From Marinoscillum sp. MHG1-6 (GTDB taxonomy: Bacteria; Bacteroidota; Bacteroidia; Cytophagales; Cyclobacteriaceae), in the NCBI RefSeq assembly GCF_024714475.1, contig NZ_JAMZMI010000009.1, positions 1 to 64,000 on the forward strand: a stretch of DNA of 64,000 nt, read 5' to 3'. Of the stretch, positions 54,771 to 63,973 are shown in pieces (positions within the stretch are counted from its first letter, which is position 1; every line of letters starts with the position of its first letter). Under the pieces are notes generated by a model that worked only from the letters and a program-made list of their open reading frames with translations, was not told where the DNA came from and searched no databases. A program made the position numbers and the translations under genes.

Positions 54771-54820
54771 TTACGTATTAACTTGTGTAATCTAAGTATT
54801 AATACGTAATTTTACGTATC
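54771..54820 (+). promoter_or_regulatory. nirB promoter with TACGTATTAA operator repeats
   Basis: TTACGTATTAA (54771-54781) and TTAATACGTAA (54799-54809) are perfect inverted copies; a third half-site TTACGTATC lies at 54812-54820. TTG at 54783-54785 and TAATTTTA at 54807-54814 can serve as -33 and -7 elements, so the copies bracket and overlap the promoter. The NarL-like regulator encoded downstream is a candidate binder. The rest of the 325-bp gap (54510-54770) shows nothing clear. Confidence 0.5.
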
Positions 54821-54834
54821 AAATACTAAGACAT

Positions 54835-57330
54835 ATGAAAAAAGTAGTTGTTGTCGGTAATGGAATGGTCGGCTATAAGTTCCTGGAAAAGCTCAGAGCA
54901 AAAGCGGGCGCTGATCAAATCGAACTTATTGTTTATGGTGAAGAACCTCTTCATGCCTATGATAGAGTTCATCTTAGTGAGTACTTCGCATCACAAAAAG
55001 CGGAGGACCTGGAGATGGCCCCAAGATCATGGTATGATGAAAATCAGGTTACACTAAAGACTTCACAATTGATCACGGAGATTGATCGCTCCGCCAGAAC
55101 CGTCAAAACTCACAATGGAGATGTAGAAAGCTATGATTACTTAATTATGGCTACGGGGTCAAGCGCCATGGTACCTCCTATCAATGGTGTTGACAAGAAA
55201 GGGGTATTTGTTTACCGTACCATCGAAGACCTTGAGCAGATCATCGAATACGCTAAAACGGTAAAACGCGGAGCCGTTCTTGGTGGTGGTCTACTTGGAC
55301 TTGAAGCTGCCAAAGCATTGATGGACCTTAATCTCGATGCTCAGGTGATCGAATTCGCACCAAGGTTGATGCCAAGGCAGTTGGACCAAAGAGGATCGGA
55401 TATGCTAAAATCCAAAATTGAATCTCTTGGCATAGAAGTTCTTCTTGGTAAAAACACTCAAAAAATTAACGGAAATGGAAAACTAACTGGTCTTGACTTT
55501 GCAGATGGATCCAGCCTTGAAACGGAGATGTTGGTTATTTCATGTGGTATTGTTTCCCGAAGTGAACTTGCTGGTCCTGCTAAGCTGGAAACCGGCAAAA
55601 GAGGTGGCTTTAAGGTGAATGATCAGATGCAAACAAATGATCCTTACATCTATGCTATCGGTGAGGCCGCTTCATATAATGACATGATCTACGGCCTGGT
55701 AGCCCCTGGTTATGACATGGCCGATGTAGTTGTTGATCAGTTAATCGGTTCAGGTGAAAGATCTTTCACAGGTGCAGACATGTCTACCAAGCTAAAACTA
55801 ATCGGTACCGATGTAGGTAGCTTTGGAGATGCGCTAGGTGAAACCGAGGGATGTATTCCAATCGTATTTGAAGATAAACACGCTGGTATCTATAAGAGGG
55901 TAAACCTCTCACCAGATAAGAAGAGCTTGCTGGGAGGTATCCTTGTTGGAGATGCCACCCAGTACAGCATGCTATTGCAGACCGTTCAAAATGGTCTGGC
56001 CCTTCCTAAGAGCCCTGAAGATCTGATCCTTGGAGCTCGTGGTGGAGAAGGTGATAGTGGAGATGCTATTTTGGCATTGCCTGATTCGGCTCAGATCTGC
56101 TCGTGTGAAAATGTAACCAAAGCAGATATTGTCGGAGCCATCAAAGAACAAGGTTGTGAAGATGTACCAGCCATTAAAGCATGTACCAAAGCCGGAACGG
56201 GATGTGGAGCATGTACTCCTATGGTAGCTGACCTGTTTGCTTCTACCATGAAGTCGATGGGACAGACGGTACGTAAAGTGATCTGTTCTCACTTTGACTA
56301 CACCAGACAGGAGCTTTTCGACCTTATTAAGGTTAAGGAAGTTAAGAGTTATGATGAACTTCTTGACACTTACGGAACCGGTGACGGATGTGAAATCTGT
56401 AAACCAGCCGTTGCTTCCCTACTAGCCAGCGCATGGAACGACCTGATCCTGAAACAAGATACGATTCAGGATACCAATGATCGATTCCTGGCCAATATCC
56501 AAAAAGGTGGAAGTTATTCTGTTGTACCTCGAGTACCAGGAGGAGAAATCACACCGGATAAACTTATTGCTCTTGGTGAAGTAGCTAAGAAATTCGATTT
56601 ATATACAAAAATTACAGGAGGTCAACGCATCGACTTGTTTGGTGCGAAAATCAATGACCTTCCAAAGATATGGAGAGACTTGATTGATGCAGGATTTGAA
56701 AGCGGCCACGCGTACGGAAAAGCCCTCAGAACAGTGAAAAGCTGTGTGGGCTCCACGTGGTGCCGCTACGGCCTGCACGACTCGGTTAGCTTCGCTATCG
56801 AGATCGAAAACAGGTACAAAGGACTTCGTTCTCCACACAAATTAAAAGGTGCCGTTTCAGGTTGTAGACGTGAATGTGCAGAGGCACAGGGTAAAGACTT
56901 TGGCTTGATTGCAACGGAAATTGGATACAACCTTTACGTCTGCGGTAATGGAGGAGTTAACCCTCAGCATGCCCTACTTTTAGCAGGGGATATCGACGAA
57001 AAAACAGCCATCAAATACCTCGACCGATTCTTGATGTTCTACATTAAAACAGCTGAGCCGTTGAACAGAACTTCTGTTTGGTTGAATAAACTAGAAGGAG
57101 GCATCGATTACCTGATTGATGTAGTAGTAAATGACTCCCTTGGAATTGGAGAAGAGCTCGAGAAAGACATGCAGGCATTGATCGCCGCTTACCACTGTGA
57201 GTGGAAAGAAGCCATCAATGATGAGAAAATGGCGGCCAAGTTCAAGCACTTTGCTAATAATGATGAGCACGATCCAGCACAACAGTTCGTCCCAATGAGG
57301 GAAATGAAAAAACCTGCTGATTGGGATTAA
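54835..57330 (+). CDS. nirB: Nitrite reductase [NAD(P)H] large subunit
   Basis: This 831-residue cytoplasmic enzyme reduces nitrite to ammonium. The N-terminal pyridine-nucleotide reductase part (about 1-300, VVVGNGMVGYKFLEKL, TGSSAMVPP, YAIGEAA) is followed by two BFD-type [2Fe-2S] segments (about 420-540; CSCENVTKADIV with CTKAGTGCGAC, and TGDGCEICKP) and the sirohaem/[4Fe-4S] domain (about 555-800). The cluster cysteines are Cys637, Cys643, Cys677 and Cys681 (SCVGSTWCRYG, GCRRECAEAQG). It is co-transcribed with nirD 13 bp downstream. Length and motifs are complete. The sirohaem it needs must come from genes outside this window. Confidence 0.96.
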   Translation: MKKVVVVGNGMVGYKFLEKLRAKAGADQIELIVYGEEPLHAYDRVHLSEYFASQKAEDLEMAPRSWYDENQVTLKTSQLITEIDRSARTVKTHNGDVESYDYLIMATGSSAMVPPINGVDKKGVFVYRTIEDLEQIIEYAKTVKRGAVLGGGLLGLEAAKALMDLNLDAQVIEFAPRLMPRQLDQRGSDMLKSKIESLGIEVLLGKNTQKINGNGKLTGLDFADGSSLETEMLVISCGIVSRSELAGPAKLETGKRGGFKVNDQMQTNDPYIYAIGEAASYNDMIYGLVAPGYDMADVVVDQLIGSGERSFTGADMSTKLKLIGTDVGSFGDALGETEGCIPIVFEDKHAGIYKRVNLSPDKKSLLGGILVGDATQYSMLLQTVQNGLALPKSPEDLILGARGGEGDSGDAILALPDSAQICSCENVTKADIVGAIKEQGCEDVPAIKACTKAGTGCGACTPMVADLFASTMKSMGQTVRKVICSHFDYTRQELFDLIKVKEVKSYDELLDTYGTGDGCEICKPAVASLLASAWNDLILKQDTIQDTNDRFLANIQKGGSYSVVPRVPGGEITPDKLIALGEVAKKFDLYTKITGGQRIDLFGAKINDLPKIWRDLIDAGFESGHAYGKALRTVKSCVGSTWCRYGLHDSVSFAIEIENRYKGLRSPHKLKGAVSGCRRECAEAQGKDFGLIATEIGYNLYVCGNGGVNPQHALLLAGDIDEKTAIKYLDRFLMFYIKTAEPLNRTSVWLNKLEGGIDYLIDVVVNDSLGIGEELEKDMQALIAAYHCEWKEAINDEKMAAKFKHFANNDEHDPAQQFVPMREMKKPADWD

Positions 57331-57343
57331 TTAATGAATTGAA

Positions 57344-57730
57344 ATGAGCACTGAAATGACATCAATATCAAGCTATAGAACTGTAAAACCTGAAGAAGTG
57401 ACTACATGGCAACACGTTGCGGATGCAGAGGTATTCCCAACAAATGGTGGTTTGAATATCATGCATAATGGCCTGCAAATAGCCGTTTTCAACTTCAGCA
57501 AAAGAGGTGAATGGTATGCCACCCAAAACCTTTGTCCTCATAAGAAACAAATGATCTTGTCCAGAGGTATGATTGGATCAGATGGGGATGAACCGAAGGT
57601 TGCCTGTCCATTTCACAAAAAGACGTTTTCTCTGAAGGATGGAAAAAACCTCAACGGAGACGAATGCGATATTGCTACTTATCCCGTAAAAGTGGAAGAA
57701 GGCAAAGTATACATAGGTTTCGACTCCTAG
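57344..57730 (+). CDS. nirD: Nitrite reductase small subunit, Rieske-like
   Basis: This 128-residue Rieske-fold partner of NirB has possible [2Fe-2S] ligands in NLCPHKK (Cys64, His66) and ACPFHKK (Cys88, His91), so, unlike some NirD proteins such as that of E. coli, it could hold a cluster. AVFNFSKRGEWYATQN and the closing YPVKVEEGKVYIGF fit the family. It follows nirB after 13 bp and ends at a strong terminator, so nirBD forms a two-gene operon. A second Met (Met5) could serve as start. Confidence 0.92.
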   Translation: MSTEMTSISSYRTVKPEEVTTWQHVADAEVFPTNGGLNIMHNGLQIAVFNFSKRGEWYATQNLCPHKKQMILSRGMIGSDGDEPKVACPFHKKTFSLKDGKNLNGDECDIATYPVKVEEGKVYIGFDS

Positions 57731-57799
57731 GAAATTCCTAAGTAATTTCCGAAACAAGGAATGTTATTTGCCATCAAAACATAAATTTGCGGCATTATT

Positions 57800-57846
57800 G
57801 AGTCTTGTTTATGCGTAAAACAACGTAAGCAAGACTCACTTTTTAC
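57800..57846 (+). terminator. Terminator of the nirBD operon
   Basis: GAGTCTTG (57800-57807) pairs with CAAGACTC (57830-57837); the inner arms also pair partly. ACTTTTTAC follows. It lies 70 bp after nirD and 26 bp before the sensor kinase gene. Confidence 0.75.
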
Positions 57847-57871
57847 TTAGCTAACCTGTGACGGAAATTGC

Positions 57872-59656
57872 ATGGCAAATAGTAAATTCAAGAGACTAGG
57901 CCAGTTTTACTTACTAGCACTTGGCGCTATCGCCCTGAGCGTTATTATAAGCCAGTTCCTCATCCAGACTTTCATCAGCCGTCAGAGCGATGACTCCCGC
58001 GTGATCAACGTGGCCGGTCGTCAACGAATGCTCAGTCAGAAAATAAGTAAAGTTTCCCTCCAAATAGCGAACGAACCGGGCAAAAACCTTGACGAAAAGT
58101 ACAGTGAGCTCAAGCAAGCTATAGAACTCTGGAAAAAATCACATTATGGTTTACTTTTTGGAGATGAGGACCTGAACCTGCATGGCAAGAATTCTTCACG
58201 GATCCGGGAGATGTTCAAAGAAATTGAACCCCATTTCAACGCCATTGTAGAAAATGCCGATGCCATTCTAAATGAAACCCAGCAGTCTGACTCGATAAAC
58301 ACTGGAGTAATACAAACCCATGTTGACAGCATCATCTCCCACGAAAAGGACTTCCTCCTTGGAATGGACAGGATCGTATTTGCCTATGATGACGAGGCCA
58401 GAACCAAGGTACAGACGCTTAGGGAAACGGAATTGTGGTTATTTGTCCTTTCCCTACTGGTAATTACTCTTGAGCTCATTTTTGTATTCAGGCCCCTGGC
58501 CAACAACATTAGTGCGACCGTTCAGAATTTGATGGATTCGGAAATGGACTCTAAAAAACTCGCGTCCGAATTAAGTAAATTATATGAGGAACTCGGGAGG
58601 TCCTATCAGGACCTTGAAGCTGTCAATATTCACCCCGCCTCCCCTGCTATTTTTGCATCTATGGACATGGGAGGGCGTTTTGATTACTTCTCCAAGAAGT
58701 TAAAAAACCTCATGGAATATGACGAACTGGAGCCTCACGAGACCTTAAGAGACCTGTTGGTCTTTAGCGGTTACGATAATGAGTTTTACTCCGACCTGAT
58801 GAACCTGCTCGCTCAGGGAAAACAATGGTCTGGTGAGATTAAGCTGATTACAGAAAACGGGGATTTCATCTGGATTGAAACATTTATTATTCCGGTCAAG
58901 AGTAAAAGTGAGATCAAAATGATTGCTCGTGATGTGACCGAATTGAAGGAAGCAAAAATCAGATCACGGGAGATCAACCGTGAGCGTATTGAAAGATCTG
59001 TAAAAGAACAGAACTACCGTTCCGTATTGATTTTGGAGGGACAGGAAGAGGAAAGAAAGCGTCTTTCAAGGGAATTGCATGACGGTGTGGGTCAGATGCT
59101 TTCGGCTATGAAGCTACTCTTAGAGTCCATCACCCCATCATCTAAACCGATGCAAATGCGTATGGATGACGCTAAAGGTTTGATGAAAAGTATTATTCAG
59201 GAGGTCAGAAGAGTCTCCTTTAACCTGACTCCCAGTAGCCTTGACGACTTCGGGCTGGTACCGGCAGTAAATAAATTTTGCAATGAAATTGACCTTGTAG
59301 CGAAGCCGGGAATCCATTTTGTTAATGAGACCAAGTTCATTAACCGAATGGAGAGCCATACGGAAACGAACCTGTACAGGATCGTGCAGGAGGCAGTTAA
59401 TAACGCCCTTAAATATGCTAAGGCCTCAAATATTACCGTAAAATTTTATCATACGGTTAATAAACTTAATATTGAGGTCTTTGACGATGGGAAAGGGTTC
59501 GATTATGACCGTGTTCACGGAAGTGGTCATTTTGATAAAGCTGGTCACGGAATATTTAACATGCGTGAGCGGGCGGCATTTATTGGCGCAATTTTTAATT
59601 TAGAAACTGAACCAGGTAAAGGAACAAAAATCACCCTTACCTTAACACTGGAATGA
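57872..59656 (+). CDS. NarX-like sensor histidine kinase with PilJ-type periplasmic domain
   Basis: This 594-residue membrane kinase has a first helix at about 12-32, then a periplasmic PilJ/NarX-like helical domain (about 38-185) starting with RVINVAGRQRMLSQKI, the counterpart of the NarX nitrate-binding P-box. A second helix (about 188-206) is followed by a PAS domain (about 255-360), a HisKA_3 dimerisation region with His403 (RKRLSRELHDGVGQMLSAMK) and an ATPase domain (IVQEAVNNALKYAKA, GHGIFNMRERA). It should sense nitrate or nitrite and phosphorylate the response regulator whose gene starts 1 bp after its stop. Its location after nirBD supports control of nitrite assimilation. The ligand is inferred from family and context. 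Confidence 0.86.
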   Translation: MANSKFKRLGQFYLLALGAIALSVIISQFLIQTFISRQSDDSRVINVAGRQRMLSQKISKVSLQIANEPGKNLDEKYSELKQAIELWKKSHYGLLFGDEDLNLHGKNSSRIREMFKEIEPHFNAIVENADAILNETQQSDSINTGVIQTHVDSIISHEKDFLLGMDRIVFAYDDEARTKVQTLRETELWLFVLSLLVITLELIFVFRPLANNISATVQNLMDSEMDSKKLASELSKLYEELGRSYQDLEAVNIHPASPAIFASMDMGGRFDYFSKKLKNLMEYDELEPHETLRDLLVFSGYDNEFYSDLMNLLAQGKQWSGEIKLITENGDFIWIETFIIPVKSKSEIKMIARDVTELKEAKIRSREINRERIERSVKEQNYRSVLILEGQEEERKRLSRELHDGVGQMLSAMKLLLESITPSSKPMQMRMDDAKGLMKSIIQEVRRVSFNLTPSSLDDFGLVPAVNKFCNEIDLVAKPGIHFVNETKFINRMESHTETNLYRIVQEAVNNALKYAKASNITVKFYHTVNKLNIEVFDDGKGFDYDRVHGSGHFDKAGHGIFNMRERAAFIGAIFNLETEPGKGTKITLTLTLE

Positions 59657-59657
59657 T

Positions 59658-60317
59658 ATGATAAAAGTAATCCTGGCAGATGACCATGAAATCGTAAGAA
59701 ATGGCATCAAACTCCTGCTGGAAAGCGAGACCGAAATTGAGGTAATCGGAGAAGCATCCGATGGTCAGGAAACCATTGATGTGGTACATGAATTAAATCC
59801 TGATGTACTGATCGTTGATATAAGAATGCCGATGTTCAATGGCCTTGAGGTCACCGAAAAGCTGAAACAAGAGGGTCATCCCACAAGAATCCTGGTTTTA
59901 ACCATGCATGACGATTCTGAATATATTCTCAAATCTCTGAAGGTTGGTGCTGATGGATATCTTTTGAAGGATACCGGAAAACAGGAGTTTGTCAAAGCCA
60001 TCAAAATGGTATACGACAACCAAAAATACTTTAGCGGGGACATTTCCAGTACCATTGTTAACTCCTATCTCAATACGGGGCTAAATCCTCCTGCCGCACC
60101 GGTTATCAATGGAGAAAATGACTATCAGCTCACCAAGAGAGAAAAAGAGATTCTTCGTTTGATCTATGAAGGTATTTCCAATAAGGAAATCGCTGAAAAA
60201 TTGGGCAAGAGTGTTCGAACCATTGAAACTCACCGCTTCAATATTATGAAGAAGCTAGACGTGAATAACATCACTGAACTATTGCGAAAGGTTGATCGAG
60301 AAGGTATTTTAGCTTAA
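59658..60317 (+). CDS. NarL/FixJ-family response regulator
   Basis: This 219-residue regulator has a receiver domain (about 1-120) with acidic pocket LADDH, phosphoacceptor Asp54 (VLIVDIRMPMFNG) and Lys near 105 (GYLLKDTGKQEF), then a LuxR-type helix-turn-helix (about 150-213; LTKREKEILRLIYEGISNKE, KSVRTIETHRFNIMKKL). It is the cognate partner of the adjacent NarX-like kinase and a likely binder of the TACGTATTAA repeats before nirB. One base separates the two genes, so they are translationally coupled. Confidence 0.92.
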   Translation: MIKVILADDHEIVRNGIKLLLESETEIEVIGEASDGQETIDVVHELNPDVLIVDIRMPMFNGLEVTEKLKQEGHPTRILVLTMHDDSEYILKSLKVGADGYLLKDTGKQEFVKAIKMVYDNQKYFSGDISSTIVNSYLNTGLNPPAAPVINGENDYQLTKREKEILRLIYEGISNKEIAEKLGKSVRTIETHRFNIMKKLDVNNITELLRKVDREGILA

Positions 60318-60384
60318 ATCTCATGAAGATGATGTCCCTCACCCCATGAAGCGGACTTATTAGAAACAATTCAAAATAGCTCTT

Positions 60385-60789
60385 ATGAAACAATTCGTCA
60401 AAAACTCAGCCATGCTTATGACTCTTGTAGTGATAGGAATAGCATGTTCCAGCTCCAGCAAAGGAGAAGCAGAAGGTGAAACAGTGGATAGCGTTGCCTT
60501 AGCTAATTTCCTAACAGCGGATGTCATGGCTATCGTCGACAACAAATGTATCGGATGCCATAAACCTGACTCTAAAAACGAGGATGCCAAAGAAGAATTA
60601 ATATGGGCTGAACTCCCAACGATGAAACAAATGCATCTGGCCAAAAAGCTCTATGCGATGCAAGAGGTATTAGAAGATGGAGAAATGCCACCAGAAAAAG
60701 CAATCAAAAAATATCCGAATATCAAATTGACAGATGAGGAAGTAATGACCCTGATGAAATGGACAGAATCCTTACTTGCTGACATGTAA
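60385..60789 (+). CDS. Haem c lipoprotein
   Basis: This 134-residue lipoprotein (lipobox GIAC, Cys21) has one covalent haem site, CIGCH (Cys55, Cys58, His59), and a likely axial Met in DGEMPPEKA, the pattern of small haem-binding domains in Bacteroidota. It should be anchored to a membrane and face the periplasm as an electron carrier. It follows the NarL-like gene by 67 bp and ends at a bidirectional terminator. No partner enzyme is seen next to it; respiratory nitrogen chemistry is possible but unproven. Confidence 0.75.
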   Translation: MKQFVKNSAMLMTLVVIGIACSSSSKGEAEGETVDSVALANFLTADVMAIVDNKCIGCHKPDSKNEDAKEELIWAELPTMKQMHLAKKLYAMQEVLEDGEMPPEKAIKKYPNIKLTDEEVMTLMKWTESLLADM

Positions 60790-60790
60790 A

Positions 60791-60825
60791 ACAAAAGGGC
60801 CGAGGTAAAACTTCGGCCCTTTTGT
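60791..60825. terminator. Bidirectional terminator
   Basis: ACAAAAGGGCCGA (60791-60803) and TCGGCCCTTTTGT (60813-60825) form a perfect 13-bp stem with A/T tails on both sides. It serves the haem lipoprotein gene (+) and the outer-membrane protein gene (-), whose stop codon adjoins it at 60826. Confidence 0.88.
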
Positions 60826-61764
60826 TTATTTAATTTCTTTATTGAAGGCTATAGAAGCCCCAATAGTGAAAAACGCTCCGCTCCAATCCACCTTTACAGT
60901 TTCACCATCTGTACCATTCACATAAAAGGAGCTATAGCCGGTTGCACTGGAGCTATCCTCGTGGGCCTCATCCATTTTTATGAAGCGATAACCTAAACGA
61001 GAATGCAGAATAAAGTTCTCACCGATCATATAGTCAAACCCTATTGCTCCATGCCCTCCCAATCCAAAGGAAGGAGAAACGGTATAGGCATTGTTATTCA
61101 GAGTGATTCCACCATTCATCATCCCGATATCCAAACCTGGTTCAATTATCAATAACAACGGACCATTATCCTGAAAGGCGCGACCATAAAACATGCTAAT
61201 ATTCATCATAAATGCACGAAAGTACATTTCATTCCTTCCACCAAAATACAGGTTCGTTCCCCAAAGGGCATGATCGGCCGCAATGACTATATTGTCACTC
61301 ACCCCCAACCAGTTCCTTTCATCAATCTGATTCAAAACCGAGAATCCAAAGTAAAACATGCCCGTCGCCTGATCAATTTCCTCTGAGTTACTACCATTTA
61401 CACGTCTCCAGAAGTCGAGAGCATTACCAATATTGTATCTATTGAAGAGACTAAACCCTCCTCCCAAACAAATTTTAGAAGACCTGCTATCCGAAGAAAT
61501 AATTTCTTCCTTTACCACTTCCGGTGAAAATCGATCTTCAGAACCATCCTCATATTTGACCACTTCTACTTTGTCTTTCTCAATACTGTAGAGCGGACTC
61601 GTTTCGAGGTTGTCAAATTTCTTGTACTTGATCAGATCTGGAGTAATCTCCATAACCCTGGACCGAATCGTGGTACCCTCCTTCAAGACAATCAAATCCT
61701 GAGCCTGAGCAACTGAGCAGGACAGGATAAGAAGAAGAATAATAAAATTAATTAAAGATTTCAT
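60826..61764 (-). CDS. Outer-membrane beta-barrel protein, unknown role
   Basis: The 312-residue product has a signal peptide (about 1-21, SCSVAQAQ) and a short N-terminal beta domain (about 22-80; LIVLKEGTTIRSRVMEITPD, YKKFDNLETSPLYSIEKDKV) that is common on Bacteroidota envelope proteins. The following barrel of about 200 residues (KICLGGGFSLFNRYNIG to AFFTIGASIAFNKE) has alternating hydrophobic strands and ends near an aromatic/hydrophobic C-terminus. No catalytic motif is seen. It lies 59 bp beyond moeA on the same strand but probably has its own role. Confidence 0.65.
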   Translation of the reverse strand: MKSLINFIILLLILSCSVAQAQDLIVLKEGTTIRSRVMEITPDLIKYKKFDNLETSPLYSIEKDKVEVVKYEDGSEDRFSPEVVKEEIISSDSRSSKICLGGGFSLFNRYNIGNALDFWRRVNGSNSEEIDQATGMFYFGFSVLNQIDERNWLGVSDNIVIAADHALWGTNLYFGGRNEMYFRAFMMNISMFYGRAFQDNGPLLLIIEPGLDIGMMNGGITLNNNAYTVSPSFGLGGHGAIGFDYMIGENFILHSRLGYRFIKMDEAHEDSSSATGYSSFYVNGTDGETVKVDWSGAFFTIGASIAFNKEIK

Positions 61765-61823
61765 AGGCAGTTGGGTTGATAGTTAAATGAGCATTCTGCT
61801 CGAAATAAAAAGTTATTAAAAGG

Positions 61824-62990
61824 TCACGGCAAGATATAAGTTGTGACCATCTCATTCTCCTCGTATAATTTTTGTTTGTCCAGTAGCACCATGGCATTTC
61901 CCAATGCCAATGAATGCAGCATGGCCGAACTCTGCCCTCCCAACAGATGGATTTTCCCATCATTGAGTGCGGCCTTAAAATAGGTCGGACGATCTGATTT
62001 CATGGTGTATTCTTCAGCCAACGGCAGATTTACCTGGGTCAAACCAGTTGGCACCCCACCTGCCAGCTTCTGAAGAAGCGGTAACACATAGATGTAAAAG
62101 CAGGTCAGAGCTGAGGCCGGATTACCCGGTAAAGCGAAAACAAACGCCTGATCTCTTCTGCCAAAATACAAGGGCTTACCAGGCTTTTGTGCCACTTTAT
62201 AAAAAAGCTCTGATACTCCATTTTCCTCAAGCGAGCGCTTCACATAGTCGTAATCTCCTACAGAGATCCCACCGGATAGGAGCAACACATCACATTGACC
62301 AAGTTGCTCTCCAATGGTCCATTTTATCTTATCAAAATCATCTTTGACTCTTATCTGTTCATCACAGATAAACCCAAGCTGTTGAGCTGCGGCAATCAGT
62401 GTAGCGCCATTGGATTCATAAATCTGACCATCATCCAAAGGCTCCCCGGGAGAAACCAACTCATTACCAGTTGTGATCATTCTAATGACCGGCTTCTCAA
62501 ACACGTTGACCTCTGACAATCCTATGGAACTCAGTGTAGCTACCGTTGCCGGACTAATTTTCTGACCGGAACCAAATACCTCCTCATCCCTTTTTATTTC
62601 AGAGCCCTTAACTCTAATATTTTTCCCTCTGACCACATCATCCTTCACATTCAAAAGATGTCCTTTTATGGCTACCTTCTCCTGCATAATTACTGCGGTA
62701 GTATTTTCAGGGACCTTCCCTCCGGTAAAAATCCTCACAGCTTCTCCTTCTTTCAAACTAACAGCAGAAATGTCACCAGCCGCGACCTCACCGATCACTT
62801 CATAGGTTTCCTCATAGCCACATACAGCATACCCATCCATGGCAGAATTATCAAATGCAGGCAGATTCATCGATGACACGATGGGTTGAGACAAACAATA
62901 CCCCAGGGCTTCAGCAACAGGACGTACGGAATTCTTAGTGCGAACATCCTGAGTTTTGACAATATTCTGAGCTTCAGTAATTGAAATCAT
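61824..62990 (-). CDS. moeA: Molybdopterin molybdenumtransferase
   Basis: The 388-residue enzyme inserts molybdenum into adenylylated molybdopterin, the last step of cofactor synthesis. Family landmarks are PAFDNSAMDGYAV near residue 45, RIFTGGKVPENTTAVIMQE, the MPT-binding core GNELVSPGEPLDDGQIYESN, LLSGGISVGDYDYVK and ALPGNPASALTCF. Its start overlaps the moaA stop by 1 bp (ATGA type), so the two are coupled. With narK and nirBD nearby, the cofactor probably serves a nitrate reductase encoded outside this window. Confidence 0.95.
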   Translation of the reverse strand: MISITEAQNIVKTQDVRTKNSVRPVAEALGYCLSQPIVSSMNLPAFDNSAMDGYAVCGYEETYEVIGEVAAGDISAVSLKEGEAVRIFTGGKVPENTTAVIMQEKVAIKGHLLNVKDDVVRGKNIRVKGSEIKRDEEVFGSGQKISPATVATLSSIGLSEVNVFEKPVIRMITTGNELVSPGEPLDDGQIYESNGATLIAAAQQLGFICDEQIRVKDDFDKIKWTIGEQLGQCDVLLLSGGISVGDYDYVKRSLEENGVSELFYKVAQKPGKPLYFGRRDQAFVFALPGNPASALTCFYIYVLPLLQKLAGGVPTGLTQVNLPLAEEYTMKSDRPTYFKAALNDGKIHLLGGQSSAMLHSLALGNAMVLLDKQKLYEENEMVTTYILP

Positions 62991-63973
62991 TATCCTCCAA
63001 TTGAAACCATCGATCGGTTTTTCTCAAAATGGCTTGATACCATTTTGTCCATTCCGTCTCGACTATATTTTTTCTCTTTTATTGACTGAATGATCAAACC
63101 TTCAATCTGCGCTCCCTCACGGAAAGGAGTCAGCAAGTCCGTTTCCTTGGTGGCAAACAAACAATTCTTCATTTTACCATCTGCAGTCAAACGAATTCTG
63201 TTGCAATCATCACAAAAAGGATTGGTGATGGTACTGACCAAACCAAAACTCCCTTTAAATCCGGGTATGGCATAATTGCTTGATGTACTGTGAGCAGGGT
63301 TTTCAAGTACATCCAACCCTCCAAAATGTGTTTTGGCTACAGACAGTATTTCCTCCTCACTCACTCCTTTACTCCAATCCCATTTATTTCCTTTGAACGG
63401 CATAAATTCTATGAATTTGATCTGCACCTTACTATCCCGGGTGAGTTCAATGAAATCAATGATTTCTTTATCATTCACTCCTTTGATCAACACTACATTC
63501 AGCTTGATCTCAAATCCCCGCTTTAGGCCTTCCCGCACGTTGGCCATAATTCGGTCATAATAATCACGTTTGGTAATAAAAGCCATCCGTGTCTTATCCA
63601 GGCTATCCAGACTCACATTGATCGACTTCAACCCTACCTTCTCAAAAAGGTCATAGTATTGATCAAGCAATATCCCATTCGTGGTCAATTTCAACTTCAC
63701 GCCCAGTTCCGCCAGGTTTTCCACCAAAAAACCAAAATTCTTTCTAATCAATGGTTCACCTCCAGTCAAACGGATGGTATCCACACCCATTGAAACGAAG
63801 ATCTTGGATAAAGCTACAATCTCCTCCAGTTTCATCACATGAGGTTTGTCAGCCATCTCACTGCCTTCTTCCGGCATACAATAAAAACACCGCAGATTGC
63901 ACCTGTCTGTTAGTGAAATCCTCAGGTAAGTGTGCTTTCTTCCAAACTGATCTATGATTTGTGACTCACTCAA
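62990..63973 (-). CDS. moaA: GTP 3',8-cyclase (molybdenum cofactor step 1)
   Basis: This 327-residue radical SAM enzyme converts GTP to 3',8-cyclo-GTP. The N-terminal radical-SAM cluster is CNLRCFYC (Cys25, Cys29, Cys32), with RLTGGEPL as the SAM-binding motif. The C-terminal second [4Fe-4S] cluster uses NPFCDDCNRIRLTADGKMKNC, quoted here as CDDC plus a later Cys, and the protein ends in the conserved Gly-Gly (SIGG). It is the first gene of the moaA-moeA pair. The window ends 27 bp beyond its start, so the promoter is not fully visible. Confidence 0.96.
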   Translation of the reverse strand: MSESQIIDQFGRKHTYLRISLTDRCNLRCFYCMPEEGSEMADKPHVMKLEEIVALSKIFVSMGVDTIRLTGGEPLIRKNFGFLVENLAELGVKLKLTTNGILLDQYYDLFEKVGLKSINVSLDSLDKTRMAFITKRDYYDRIMANVREGLKRGFEIKLNVVLIKGVNDKEIIDFIELTRDSKVQIKFIEFMPFKGNKWDWSKGVSEEEILSVAKTHFGGLDVLENPAHSTSSNYAIPGFKGSFGLVSTITNPFCDDCNRIRLTADGKMKNCLFATKETDLLTPFREGAQIEGLIIQSIKEKKYSRDGMDKMVSSHFEKNRSMVSIGG

